Shown: piece after piece, positions 11,901 to 25,600 of the stretch
Numbering within the stretch: position 1 is the first letter of the stretch
Layout: every line of letters begins with the position of its first letter
DNA from: Haliotis asinina
Lineage: Eukaryota; Mollusca; Gastropoda; Lepetellida; Haliotidae
NCBI RefSeq assembly: GCF_037392515.1
Contig: NC_090288.1
Span: 2,749,501-2,813,500 of the forward strand
Length of the DNA stretch: 64,000 nt
Direction of reading: 5' to 3'
Notes under the pieces: generated by a model
The model's database searches: none
Told to the model about the DNA's origin: nothing
Seen by the model: the letters and a program-made list of their open reading frames with translations, nothing else
Program-made: the position numbers and the translations under genes

Positions 11901-14900
11901 ATGACTGAGGGATTGTCGAGAGACTAACAGAGTAAGGCAGTCACAGCATGTAGCGGGGATTGGTTCAGTGGTTGTGCCAGCTGAATACATGTGTGAGTAG
12001 AAAACTCAAAAAAATCCACAATATATAACGCAATATCAGACATGAAATAATATTTATTCAGGAGAGCCACTCCTATAAATGCATTCCCAGTGTCTGAGTT
12101 ACTGTGGTATGAGATCAAAGTTCGTTATTAACTTGCACCTACACCTCCAGTGGCTGTTGAAACCAGGTTGCTATGTTCCTCAAGTAGCAGGTGATCCCAG
12201 CCACTTAAAGTGACTGACGGGATCAACTAACTGCACTGTTACCTTTCTCAAACACACACTGACAGCTTCCTTCTGTTACAGGGAGTGAGTGAGTTTAGTT
12301 CTACACTACTTTTAGCAATATTCCACAAAATCATGGCAGCAGACACCAGAAATGGGCTTCAAACATTGTACCCATTCGGGCTAGGCTACCTCACTGCCCC
12401 CAAATCAGATATGAATGTACCTGGGCTTATATTCACATGCCCCCAGACACCACCAACACCTACACTACCATATGAAAGGTAAAACAATATTGATTGAAAA
12501 TATAAAACAACAACTCAAACACCAAACCACACTGTGCTGATATTGATTATGTAAGATTAATTAGAACACACTTGAAGAAACCAATACAAGGAGCATGACA
12601 TTCCACATGTACCTGAACAATCAGAACAGGAGGATTCCTGATGTCTACCTGCACAGGTAATACATAGCCTGGTGTCTACTGTTTCTGGTTTCCCAGATCT
12701 CGGTAAGGGCCCTTAACTTAGTCTGCTGTCACAGTAACATCTGAAGGGGTGATAGTTGATTTCTAGGTAAGCCAGCACTTGATGTTTTCACAGTGAAGGA
12801 GGTTTGTCAAATCTTGAAGTACTCTGGACTATCCTTGCAGTAAATCCTTCATGTCACTTACGCTGGTTGTGGAAGGTGTATTGGATTTGCAGTCTCAACC
12901 AAAACACTATCTTTTCATGTAAATCCTTCCCTAATGTTGCATTGAATTATTCTACCAATGACGGTAAAGTGGTGTAAAATATTCTCTTCCTGTGCGACAC
13001 ATACTGCTTGTTAAACCAGTGGGGTACAATCTCATATATCCAGTGTTATATCTCAACATAATCACCCAGCATTTCTCCTGTAAGGACTTGTTGCTTGAAT
13101 CATAAGAAACATATACAGTAACTTCACATGGTATATAACAACTTTGTATTGAACATGTTCTCATTTCCCAGCAAGTGTATGTTCCTAGTAAACTACTTTT
13201 TATCTGTCTTGAGCAAATATTTTCACAACGGACATAAACTTGATCTGAAATAAGAATGAATTTTATATCTAATTCAATATAAACAATTTATAATGAATTA
13301 TTGAATGTACAGTTATAATGATGTTTTAATCTCATGAAATAATGTTTATCTGTCTCCTGCTAAAGCTCCATACAAAGAGACATGACATATACTTCAAATG
13401 AAATGGAAAGCATATTGAATATGCATAACCATATTATTGCAGATATCATTATGAAGATATTTTCAAGCAATTTGAAATGCCAGTCACAGGCTTAAAGTGC
13501 AGCCATGAAAACTGCTATCACTACAGAGTACTTATTCTTTCTGTTAATCAATTCAACACTTCCAAATATAGCTCCCTCTTATATTCCTTTATTATATTCC
13601 TGTATTATATTCCATTATGTTCGACAGACAAGTTATAAATAAGCATAAGCCATTCCAGCACCGCCCCAACACAAGTGAGTGGAATCAATTCTGACCGTAT
13701 CGTAAATGAACGTTCCTGGTCCTCCACTCTCCATTATGGTTCAGACTGTGATAATATACCACACATCCAGTCCGTCAAAGGAAGGATTACAACCTGGGCA
13801 CATTATAAACGCCCTGATTATATTCACAAGGTTAACTCTTGTGTATAGTGTGTGTAGACTGAGAGCAGTACCCAGACAATAGCTCTGTCACCCTATACCC
13901 CTGAGGTGGTAGAACCAGGAGGGTTAACTGGTGTCACTGAACATAGGCCCTGTCAATACTGTTGGCCTCTTAAGGAGCTTTTACCATACATGTTGAAGTC
14001 TCTTGTCCAGAGTGTCGCTTCAGTATGTATTCCATACATCACCAAGCAAATTATTTTTCATTTAGCATAATAAACTTTCATATTTTCACAAAACTACAGC
14101 AAAGGTATATGTCTCCAAAACATCACATGATTAGGAAGGATGTCTGCAAGTCTCAGATGGCTTGGCAACCAAGTGAAAATTCAAATACCGTTTTAGTGAA
14201 ACCATTTTCTAGCCGAGTCAGACACATATTGATAAAATTTCAGTTAATTGGGAAAGCTACCTCTTGCTTAAACACTGACTTGATGGCAGTTGCAGATAAA
14301 GAATGAGATAATTCAATTACTTGATCATTCAGTATACCCAAATAGCTACCATATCTCAGAGTTCACCTTGCCCTGAGTGAGTGAGTCACTAGGGTTTTTA
14401 AGCCACTTTCAGAAATATTCCAGCAATATCATGACAGGGACGCAAGAAATGGGCTTAACACATTGTACCCCATGTGGGGAATCAAACCCGTGACTTCAGT
14501 GTGATGACTAGGCTACCTTACCCGCCCACCTTAACACACAAACCTATGTCTAAGAGGACCCTGATGAGTCCTTACTAGAAGGTTAAGTAATGACATGGGG
14601 TCACATACTGGTCTGTAGGATCTTCTAAGTACTGTGATTAAAAGACGTGTAATTTTCAAGTCAATAACGTGGTACAGAGAACATGACTGAACATTCCTTT
14701 GGACAGAAAACATATCTTTACTGCATCCATTCTATACACTAGCACCTGCTAAATGCAGAAATTCTGTCAAATAGAACCCTGTATGCTATTTTGAATAGAA
14801 TTGCATTGATATTTTTAGCTTTAATTTTGACGTTTTTCTTATGTCTATTTAAATTAAGTGAATTGAGAAATCATGGACAATGGGTGCATTCTTGTTATGA

Positions 14901-17900
14901 GATCACATTACTTTGCAAACAATTAAAAGAAAAGGAACAATTGTCATGCACCAGTCAGTCAGATTGAACCAAACAGTGTAATATTCAGTGAGACGTAATG
15001 AAAAACATTTCACCTTTATCTACTCCTGACGGTCAATACGTTCAATATACCCCATGCTGAAAGTCTCACATCAGGACAAGGGCAGACAATCAATGAAATC
15101 AATGCTTTCAATACAACTGCTGTTAGCATCATTGACTGTCTGAGACCTCCTGTAAAGGTTTTACAATAACATTGTATCTTAGGACAGTATTTTAACCACT
15201 TAGGACAACTTGTGACAAACTTGTACGTATATAAAGATCTTAACAGGTCCTCATAGATTACATCCTGTAATATTTTCACAAATATCTCAGTCTGAATATA
15301 AACACATATATCTTAATCTGAACATATTCCCATATATCTTAACTGTGTATATACATGGATATCTAAATGAGTACACATATTAATTTCTTCTCAGTCTATA
15401 TGCAATCACACGTATTTTAACCTGTATATATTCACATGACATGTATTTCAGTCTACATAACAGACGCAATAATTTTGTCTTGTATGATAGATAGGCCAAA
15501 TGTAATTTTTTAAAAATCTTTCATCATGCCATGTCTTTTATTTTGTTTTAATTCTAATTCAAAACCTTTGACAATGAAACAAGTATGCAGATATTGCCTA
15601 CAAACTTGAAAAATGTAATCCAAAGATCTCAGAATATTTTCCACTATAAGTAATCTTTAGAAAGTCCTCAACATATATGTACTTATTTTTAGGAATGCAC
15701 GATGAAACACCTACAGAACATTTATATATAGAACATACTTTTCTTACTGAGGTATTGGTTAATCTGGTAACACTGCTGAAGGACAGATGTCTGCCCTTGC
15801 AGCATGGAAATATCAAAAGGTAAACATTGACAGGTGGCTAGTGCTCTCAGGTTTCACACTTTTAATGACTCTCACAAGAGAGGCAAGTATTAACATGTGA
15901 CCAACTTGAAGTGACTTTGTGTTACCTGCTACATTCAGAAAAATGTACATGTGGTGGAGATAGCTCAATGGTTAAGCGTTCACTAGTCACACTGATGGCC
16001 TGAGTTTGATTCCCCACTTTGGTACAATGAGTGAAGCCATTTCTCGTGTCCTCCGCTGTGATATTGCTGAAGGTGCCATAAAACCTCACTCTCTCACAAA
16101 CATTCATTACATGCATGCATGTGAGTGGTCGTACAAATCACAACTCATAACTTCTGCTCGTTCTGTACTGCAATCCCTGCAATTTAAACATACATGGCCA
16201 GCACACATAGAGTATTACCTGACTTACACGTCCATATCTAATTCTCTTGGGCAGTGTTTGCAAGTTTAATTTACTAGCTGGTCATGAGGGCCTGCTGCTA
16301 CCTACATGCTTTAAAATCTACAAGTCCTGAAAATGAAATCTGCTATAATCTGTTTCTAGAAAATCAAGTGAACCCTCTGGCACACAGAGGAGTTTGTATT
16401 TGTTAGACTGGTGTTGACATTCCTACGCTGAAATACCGGGAAGTGAAACTGTACACTATTGTAAAATGTTGGATCGTGAATTATTCCTGAATGTTGATAA
16501 AGGAAAAAAAAGGGGAAACAACCCAGGGGTAAAATAATTGACAGATAAATTTACTGAAGACCATAAGGGTCTGCACATATCTGAAACTGCCAGTCTGATA
16601 CAGTAACAACCGGTGATGGGACTGTCTACCAGCGCTGGGTCCTATTCTTGGGCCCTACTCTTGGGTCCTACCCTTGGGTCCTACCCCAAGGCAAATAAAC
16701 AATATGTACTATCACACTGTGTACTTGCTATAAGACTACATTGTGTACATGATATAAGGCAAGTTCTATTTTCAGTTTCAACTGGACTTTCTTTGTCAGT
16801 TTGTTGTGACAGAGTACAATAGAAATATCAGGGTTCATTTAGGGTCAAATTTCTAAACAGCACCGTAACAGATCTTTTTGTTTTCCATTTTTTTAAATTT
16901 TAATTTCTCATACAATAAAATATCAAAACACAATAATTTCAAATGAACAGAGCATTGTTTCAACTTTAAAAAATATAGTCAGTCACTTCAACAAATGAAG
17001 AGATAAGCATTTGATCTGGTAACACATAATGGAATTAGTATGAAAATAAAGAAAAATACCCCCAAAACAAATTAAACAAAGATCTTTTATGTGACAAATT
17101 CTGAACAGCAATACTAACAACTGGTCCCAGCCTAGCACTATGAATGTTATCTGAGATAACTTCTATCAGCTGCCTGTTCACAATGTAACTACCATTCATA
17201 ATACTAGATCAACAATCCTGTCAAACATAAGATTGTTTCAGGTGAACTGTCAATCACCGACACCTAACCAAACACAGCAAAGACTGGCAGGTCATTTTGT
17301 CACAAAATTGCTGGATTTAACCCTAAACAATACATAGACATCTGTGGCCATAGCCATTTATGAGTTCCAAACTTCAGGTCCACAGGAAGTGCTCAAATCC
17401 CCCAAAGCCATCATTATTCCTACAGCTCTAATCTTCTAAGGGAGGCTCAGGTGGCCCAGTGGCTAATAAGTTCTGTGTAGAGTTGCCTCCCTTAGGGCAC
17501 AAGAGCCACTGGTTTGAATCCCCATTCAAGTTTGGCTGTAATCGTGGCTTCTGGGCTTCACCAACTGTCTTCTGTTACATAACTCACATGCCATGATACA
17601 AGCTACTTGCACAAAGTAGTGTTAAACTCCACGAGTCCTTGATTTAGAGTCCAGGGCAGTGATAACATACACAGCTCACATTGGTATTTAGTCCCATCTG
17701 GAATGTATCTCATAAAATAATAGTAATAATAATTCTGATACTACTACTAGTACTTATACTGGGCTTGACCCCATACACAAGATGCATACTCAAAGCACAA
17801 ACATTATATTATCCTGCTAAATGGATCTTCATGCTCAGCTCCCTGAGGAACATACAATACAAGCTCCCTTGTCAGGACTACAACTTAACAGTCACAATCC

Positions 17901-20900
17901 CCTGTGGTATTGATATTCATTTCCCTCCATAGATTAGAACTAGAGAAAGTACTATCCAAAATATGCAACAATATCACAAGTATTGAGTATTGTAGTGACA
18001 AGTATCAAGTGCTGTGTCAGCCAGAATTGTACACTGTGTAAGCAAGAGTTAAGCATTCTGTGTGACAATCACGTTTCCTCCGACAATGTCTGTCGATCAT
18101 GCTATTCACGGCATTGTAATCTATTTTGTACAAGGACAGGTATATCAAACACAGTACAAATAACACTAGTTGCTGCATGAATATCAAGACCTCTCGCCAC
18201 CATGGATTACTTCATGAATTGAAACCTACACTTTTATCAAGTCCATTTCAGCAATAAATCTTTCTATGTCAGCATGGGTCGTCATTAACACAAGCATTTC
18301 AATGTTAAAGGTGGTCCTGAGTGAATCTATACAAAATAGTTCAATACTGTATAAATGTCTGATATTGGCAGCAATACAGGGTGCCTTCTTCATAGACTGT
18401 TTGCACAGTTCTATTGAACTGGACATATAGCCCCTGATGTTTGGTTTTCATTTGGAATAGTCTGCAATAATACATGTACATGTTGGATATATGTGTGGAA
18501 ATGTCCGCTGTTAAACAGATAAGTGGAATAACCTTTATGCTATTGACAATGTTAATCTCTCAGAGGGTGTTTACACTGTGATTCTAAAAAGATACTCTAT
18601 GTTACAGGAATGTGTAGTAAATGGCATCGTTTACACGCCTTGAAGGACATGCGCTAACACAATGGAACCAATGAAGCTCATTGTTACCCACAGAATATTA
18701 TGTTACCATGAAGTGTAAATATAGAATCTCAGCCTAGTGTCTTTCAATATTAAATATTTCAACATGAGTCAATACACTGTCAACTTTATGAAATAGTTTC
18801 AACATATTTCATATCAAAAGACACAACAACAATATTCTATTTATCATCTAAAATATTCTTCCAAAAGTTTTAGTTTGGAGACAGAAAAACCCATTGTCTT
18901 GACTGTAAAAGTAGTTCTTTACTTCTTTTAAGTGTCATTTAAGTGATGAAAATAACATGAATAACAGCTAATCCATCAACATCACAAGATGAGTTCCAAC
19001 ACAGATCTACTGAGCTTTTCTGTCAGTAAAGTTACTCAAACAATTTTTCAATGAATAGATATGTTGCACTTACATTAATTTCACCATCCAAAGAAATCCC
19101 TAGAAGCTAGTCCAGTTACAAGTAAGTTGCAAGTAACGTTTTTGTAAATCAAAAACTAGTTGTCAAGAGAAAGGTTGACCACGTCTGATTAATCCACATT
19201 CAAGCATTTCTGTACCTATGTGTACTCTGACAATGCAATTACTAAACCTAAATTATGTCAGTTTTTTTCAACTATGTTGTCTATATTGATCTAATCTGTT
19301 CCACTCTGAAATGTCTGTTGAAACAACATCTGAGGCAGTTGTGCTACGCTAGTATGAGTTCCTGTGCTAGTCACAGTATGTGTGTTGTACTCTGGTAATA
19401 TGACTAACACTGAACTAGACTTCAGTTGCACTAAACTATGGTGTTTACTTTAGAATTTACCTCTCTTGACGTTTAAGCTCTTCCCTGTTAATGGAAATTT
19501 TGAAATAAATAATTCTTGACATTGACCGCTGACCATTGACTGTTGACTGTTACAGGCTAAAAGTCCTTTTACAGCAAATTTAAGAATTCAGGCAAAGTTG
19601 CACAAGGCAAATAGAACAAATAAGTGAATAACTGATAAAAGTAACACAGTATTGGCAATAATTAGGTCCTTAGAAAAGTGGCAAATAGAACATGAATTAA
19701 AGCCATACACAAAAATTTTAATTCATTTTAGAGATTGAGCAGTAGTAAACAAAGTTAGTTCCGGTTAGTTCCAGTCTTATTACAGGGTATCAGGCAAATA
19801 TATCTCCCTTGTACTGTTCTCACTTTGCTGCATCAAATCTTTACTATCTTAAAGAAAACATGGATTGGGATCTCAGTTTTTAACATTAGGATGATTATTA
19901 GAGCAAGCACAGTATGATACGTATGTAACTTTAATAACTACACAAGCAAATTGGTAGAAAAGTTTTGAAGGACATCTATTTCATGAATGTCCTCTCCGCC
20001 ATGCTACTGGTCATGTATAGTTAGTTTTTCAAACTAGGCATCAGTTCAAAAGTAGTTTCAGTAACTTCAAGCACAGATATTAATACTTTATACTGGCATA
20101 CATGACAAAACAGGATCATGCCCATGAAAAACAAGATAAGCATTATTGCACAGATCAGTTACATGGAATAAGAAAAGAAAAATACTTATATAAAAAGCCC
20201 TATTGGACGAACTACAAGGAAGATATAATCATTCTACTGAAGATGTTCTAGACATAATCAATATGTTCAGGATCGGACAGGTGGCACATTGGTCTGCAAC
20301 AATGTATACTTGTGTCCTTATACTTCATACCTCATCATAGGCTTGAATCCCTGACTCAAGTTTATTTTTGCACTTTGTATCTCTCCACTAATGGTAATTG
20401 TTTATGAATCTTTTGTAGTAAACACACTGTGATAAAACTACAGGTCCACCTCTAACAACACCAACATTAATATACATCAGTATTTTCCACAATAATCACT
20501 GAAGAAAATAATCAGCTGCCCCTATTCCAAGAAGATTCAATGGTAAAGCCCCTGATGTCCGCACTGGTGGTGAGAGGGATAGTTAACAGAGAACTGATTC
20601 CTGTAGGAACTATTTCCTGTGCCCGGATATTGAGACCGGAGTTCAATCACTGGAACTGCTAGCACTGGGCAGGGAATAATCAATTTATAACTCCCAGGTC
20701 TCCGGGTGATACAAGACAGCTATGATATATAGTCCAGCTAAACATAATGTTGAAATACTAGTAATTAACTTCTCCATGTTGTAATGTATTTTTATAAATA
20801 TGAATCTGCTTTTGGACAAATTTAAAGCGGATGAAAGCAGTAGAGAAGCTAGTTATATTTAAATCTGAAGGGCTGTCAGTGACTTAAATAACAACCTAAC

Positions 20901-22538
20901 CTGGCCGCTGGGATTGTGAACCTCTGTACATTTGTCTCCCTGTTCACATTCTGGGTGAGCCAGTCTTACCTGGCTACCAGTACAGTTTACCAGCAGGATT
21001 TACACCATCTCTATGGTTGCTGATCACTGTACACAGTTGTGCAATTGAAATTAAAATCCATTAAAATTTACAATTTTACTACAAGGTAAAAGCATGGTAG
21101 GCACACATTGAATGGCATGGTTTGCCTATACCGGCTCAGTGGGACACAGCATAGCACAAAATATTAATCCCGACAACTTTTGGGGCGTTATTAATTCAAA
21201 ACAGTTAAAGAAGAATAATTTAAGAAACCAAGTGTGTTTTCTTGCCTATCAGTGTCTTTTGCACCCACTTGTTGCAAAGGATTCCAGGCTGAAGAAATTA
21301 TAACAGCCATGTTTGATGGGGACTAAACTTGAATCCAAACAGGTAACTTAATGGTGATGCATTTCATTCAAGCAGCATGGTTGAGTCTGGGACATTAAGG
21401 TTGTTGGGATCTGATGACATGTTTATAGCTGTGTAACATTTGGATAATATTCCCAGATCTTTGTCAAATCCAGCTGCCACTTGTGCATTTTCATTTGCCC
21501 TTTATGTTCACGTAGGTTGGACAAATGACGGACACAACCACCTGTGCAAATACATATTTCCCATTCTAAAAAACTCATGAATTCAGGGACAAGTCAGCCT
21601 CTTCTCATGATGGTTAAAGATTAGAAACATTTCTGACTGCTGATGTTATTCTTTTACCTGCAATGATGTCATGAGAATATTTAGTGACATCCCAGTCAGA
21701 ATGCTTTCAGCAATTTTCAGGGGTTCAAAAATCCCATCGCCTGATGCCCCCAACGAGTCAGTTTTCTTTTCGGGCAATCAAATAATGGTATCTTACTTGT
21801 CCATAGACTACTTGATAATTTCCACTTACGGTTTCAAAGTGTAAATTATTTTTTATTTCATTTCATCGCTCACAATGAAGCTATTGAAGTTTGCAATAAT
21901 AATAAAGCAGGACTGGTACAGTGTGAAATTATCATTCTTTGATAAATAGTTCAGTAAACATTAACACATTGTGTCATAAAATCACACAAGGAGGGAAGAA
22001 AGACAAGGATCCAAATTACTGAACCTGACCAGTTCATCCACTACGGGGGCTGTCATGACCAGCATGAGTCATAGGGACATATTCTGTCCAAGAGATATTA
22101 GAAATTGTAAAATATATTCAGTCCCCACCACATTTTTTTATGAAACAAAAAGGCACTTAATTTCATCATACAATAAAACTGCAAAATCCACTACCTGTAC
22201 ATCTCTTTCTCCGCGGGTTCTCCATAGAATGGCCTGCTCCATGCTGAATGGTACCGCTCATGTTCTCGCGCCTGCATAAATATCCGCCGTTTGTCATTCT
22301 GGTAATGTTGGTCTGTCGTCTCCCAGCTTGAGTTGATGCGGCGCTTCGGTGGCGGAGGAGACAGAGGGTTGATACGTTTGGGGAATTCTACATAGTCGAA
22401 GGTGCTGGTGAGGTGACGTGGTGGATAGGGTCCATAGTGAGACTGGGCTGAGAAGGACCGCGGTAGTGGGGTGGCAGGTGGGGTTGAGACTGGGGTCCCC
22501 CGGGGGGTAATACGGGGTAAGGTTGTTGTGGACGCCAT
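8928..22538 (-). CDS. Unrecognised 214-residue protein, three coding exons
   Basis: Coding exons on the minus strand are 22538-22195, 10279-10090 and 9038-8928. Each has GT-AG borders, and phases agree (AG|G codes Arg115; the second junction is phase 0), giving 645 coding bases. The ATG is directly preceded by an in-frame TAA and just follows a tttccag acceptor, so a noncoding leader exon is likely. Residues 1-75 are rich in Pro, Thr, Ser and basic residues and look disordered (a PPPPKRR run near residue 61). Residues 75-180 are charged and probably helical (HFREVLKQQMLDQD; KVRESEAAVQYDRQ). The tail is Arg/Tyr-rich and ends NPINWSGTLK. There is no signal peptide or membrane segment. I do not recognise the family. 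Its size and composition resemble small axonemal or microtubule-associated proteins, but that is only an impression. The first coding intron is 11.9 kb, so a skipped small exon cannot be excluded. Confidence 0.75.
12283..12415 (-). mobile_element. SINE family 1, diverged
   Basis: A gagtgagtgagt start, then agcaatattccacaaaatca, agaaatgggcttcaaacatt and gtacccattcgggctaggct follow the order of an inverted family 1 SINE. It lies in the long intron of the 214-residue gene. Confidence 0.6.
14384..14527 (-). mobile_element. SINE family 1, nearly complete
   Basis: It reads gtgagtgagtcact, then gaaatattccagcaatatca, then agaaatgggcttaacacatt. The inverted tRNA-like B box follows (gaatcaaacccgtgacttca), then ctaggctaccttacccgcc. 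All parts of a tRNA-derived SINE are present in inverted order. Confidence 0.75.
15950..16100 (+). mobile_element. SINE family 1, nearly complete
   Basis: The A-box-like agctcaatggttaagcgttc, the B-box-like tgagtttgattccccacttt, the body gtgaagccatttctcgtgtc, and a tail gataaaacctcactctctcac-like (ccataaaacctcactctctc) occur in order. The translated frame at 16006-16269 is produced by this repeat. Confidence 0.75.
17446..17640 (+). mobile_element. tRNA-derived SINE, third type
   Basis: The start ggtggcccagtggctaataa and a B-box-like ggtttgaatccccattcaag mark a Pol III promoter. The downstream body (gtaatcgtggcttctgggct and onwards to gtgttaaactccacgagtcc) differs from family 1. A similar but more diverged copy is at 20.27 kb. 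Confidence 0.55.
20275..20450 (+). mobile_element. Diverged SINE, third type
   Basis: It shows caggtggcacattggtctgc, a degraded B box (aggcttgaatccctgactca) and a taaacacactgtgataaaac tail. This resembles the copy at 17.45 kb in order but not closely in sequence. Confidence 0.4.
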
Positions 22539-24559
22539 TTAGACCTGGAAACTAACAACGAAAAGGTCATAACAGTATATTTTGAAGTAGTGAAAAACAC
22601 TTTGCTGCCATTTCAATGTTATTTGTGTTTCAGTTCATTTCTGTAACAGTTTGGCTTTATACCATTTAAAAGGCTCTCTGGAACTAGAGGTAATGAGACT
22701 TTAGCACTTAATACCTTATATTCCTTAACTTTATAGCTCATTAAGTGCAGGTGACTAAATAGATTTGATAGCTATTTAGGTGAACTGGTTGACTTCTTGT
22801 GTATTAGATAATGCAAGACGATGCTGCTAACTTCAGCCATGGGTTTGTCTGTGCCAGACTCAAACATTTTAATCCACCATGACAGCTTGTGTACTGCTGA
22901 GGGGAGACTATATATATGTTGAGGCAACATGGCTTTACTAGTGTTGACAAGAACCTGCAAACACATCTAGTCTTTCCTGTTTAATACTGAACATTTTGGG
23001 GGCCAAACCCACATGAATGGTAGTGTGTCAAAACAAAACTGAAACAAAGTTTAGAGAGAACACATTGTTCACTACATCAAAGTTATTCATGTTAGTAAGC
23101 ATACATTTGTCATACATTGTTTCTTCATCATTACACAATCCTCTAAGCACTCTGCCACATGTTACACATCACATTATTATTGTGTATAATGTCCCTCTTG
23201 GATATCCCTGGAACTGGCTATACTAGTACATTGCCGCAAGTGATATTTGCTGATTCAGCAGTAATCAGCTGCCGCTGATGGAGAAGTGAAAGACATGTAT
23301 ATTTAACATTTCACATGCTACACTCACCTAGCATTAGAGAAATGAGTGTCACTGGAGCAATAATGAAAATATTAGGGTTTTACCTTGCTCTACAAAACTA
23401 GGGACCTGGAGGACATTAATTGTTAATTTTGAAGGTTCTTACTGGAAGTATAAGGGTCCTGTAAAGTGACAAAGTAGTGCAGTGTACTGAACTGCCAGAT
23501 GTAATATTTGTTTGAGAATAGCAACTATTTATTGTGGAGAATTTGGTGTGTGGAATATTAGTGTGCATTTCTTGGGATTGTTTGAAGAGGAACTCACTGT
23601 TACATTTTGGAAAGTAAAAGATCATTAATGTTTGTAAATAAATTTCACTTTTCAAAGGTTCATTTACTGATCATGATTTGATAAATTTATCACAATGTTT
23701 AAGGACAGGTTGTATATCTTGGGGGGTGGAATCAGCTTAAAACATGATATCCTTTTTACCACCACCCCCTATAATAGATACCCAGACCTTCAACAAGCTG
23801 CCAAATGAAAGCTCCTTTGTAGGTTTGTATACAAAGTTAGTACAGACATAGCGTACCCTTCTATAAATAGAGTACTGAACTCATGTTGCTCAGTTAAGCT
23901 CAAGCTTCAGATCATGTATGATATGGTCTCTATATCTGCATAAACTATTAAAAAACACAACACTTGAATATTTTGCTAAATTGATTCATTCACAAAATAT
24001 GCAATCCAAAATTCTACATACATGCATTATATATGACGGTGAGCAGTGCCATATATCTATGTAAGTGATCAGTTTTGGGTGTAATCACAGCTATCTGTGA
24101 AGTCATCACCACAGATCGTGTATCAAGTGGCCCTCACACAAGAAGGCAGGTATTTTCCCCACGAGCCGCTCTACACAATACTCTCACAGTACATGACATG
24201 ACAACTACTCATGTCTCACCTTAAGTCTTTGCCATCTTATACACTTCACTGCAGTTGAAATGTTTATTATGAGATTGTGATTTAATCATCTTTTTGTAGA
24301 CTTTTCCTAGTTTTAGTCGCAGCAAATAAATTATGCTAAAATATTTCTGTGAAATACTAATCATAACAATACTATGAATCTGTCTTACGGTTGTAATCTT
24401 CTGTTATCATCACGGCAGTTTTAAATATGAACATATAAGCTGGCCACTATGAAGCCTGTTGAAGGGAAGTGACGCATCACATATGCCAAGTTTGAGTAAT
24501 TATGGTAAAATATTGATAATGTAAGTAATAAAATCTGAGGAAAAAATGTAGATACTCAC
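22539..24559 (-). other. Probable 5' leader intron of the 214-residue gene
   Basis: No coding exon is seen. An acceptor (tttccag) immediately precedes the start codon on the minus strand, and a strong donor (GTGAGTATC, 24559 downwards) lies on the same strand, so this is most simply a leader intron. The pairing is inferred. Confidence 0.4.
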
Positions 24560-24606
24560 GTCCAGGTTATGAGTTTTACAAGTCCAAGATTTAATCACAG
24601 TTATTG
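24488..24606. repeat. Local duplication, copy 1
   Basis: The segment with tttgagtaattatggtaaaa, gataatgtaagtaataaaat and gttatgagttttacaagtcc matches 25461-25600 in the same orientation about 970 bases away. Copy 1 contains the candidate leader-exon donor; copy 2 does not keep it. Confidence 0.7.
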
Positions 24607-24800
24607 AGTTCGCTTTATCAGGGCGAAACTAGCCAGCACCATTCAGGTCGCCCAAAGCGGTTGTCGAGGTGTCACGTGACCAAACGTCGCTACGTTACCT
24701 GTTGGAGGGCTGCGTGTGTTTACATTCGCGACGGAGCCGCTACCACAGGTGTACCGCAGATTGCCTGTAATTGTACCTAACACTGTGTCAGTGATACACT
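24560..24800 (-). promoter_or_regulatory. Candidate promoter and leader exon of the 214-residue gene
   Basis: This short segment is visibly richer in CpG than its surroundings (acgtcgctacgttacc, ttcgcgacggagccgc). It carries a palindromic E-box context, gtcacgtgac at 24671-24680, and ends on the minus strand in a strong donor, GTGAGTATC. The only minus-strand gene it could lead is the 214-residue gene at 22.5 kb. No TATA box was seen. The transcript start cannot be placed from sequence. Confidence 0.4.
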
Positions 24801-25460
24801 CAGATTTACATTTAACATGTCACTCTTTGCTCCGAATCAAAGGATACTTGTCGCACGTGTTCAATTAAACCTGTTAGTGATCACGGGATCTGCTGAAACA
24901 AATCGTTTATTGAAAACAGTGCTGTTTGTACATGAGATTTATAAGCAGATAAACCAGTTCATTCAAATGAAAGAATGCTGAACTAAAGAAATAACACATG
25001 GTTACCCGATGCAGACTATAATGAAAATGTACTGCCATTAGATAGCACATTGTTTTGAAAACTAAATTTCTGAGCTATTTAGAATGAAACACTTTTTCAC
25101 CTCAAAATGTTATAACTGATGGGTTTTGGATATTTGATTTCATTTCTTTAATTAAAAATGAAAACAAACATCCAAGACCCATTTTGTCTTTCTTTATTCT
25201 TGAGGAACGAATTTAGAAACAAAAGGTGTAATATAACATTTAAAACTTCAGTAAGAAAAATGAGATCATAAATCTTCGTTATGGAAGAGAATAATCTACA
25301 ACATAATAAGTGACAATATAAACGGTCGGTAGGATAACTTTACCGGTGGACGGCTGATTCGTAATACTACGGGCATCTTTTTTCTAAAGCAGTTTTATCT
25401 TTTATATACACTACGCATGATATCTTACCCGTACTTACTTTTCAGAATTAATAATCAAAC

Positions 25461-25600
25461 TTGAGTATTTATGGTAAAATATAAATAATGTAAGTCATAA
25501 AATGTGAGAGAGAAAATCTAGTGAGAGAGAAAATCTAGTGAGAGAGAAAATCTAGATACTCCAAGTTATGAGTTTAACAAGTCCAAGACTTACAGCTATT
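25461..25600. repeat. Local duplication, copy 2, with 17-bp triplication
   Basis: It carries ttgagtatttatggtaaaat, ataatgtaagtcataaaatg and gttatgagtttaacaagtcc, paralleling 24488-24606. Inside it a 17-base unit (gtgagagagaaaatcta) is present three times at about 25504-25554, which copy 1 lacks. Confidence 0.7.

Noticed and set aside
14455-14500. tRNA gene suggested by an inverted B box, and similar sites at 41.74, 51.68 and 59.36 kb
   Set aside because: The sequences do not continue into a tRNA cloverleaf. Each is followed by the SINE body and tail.
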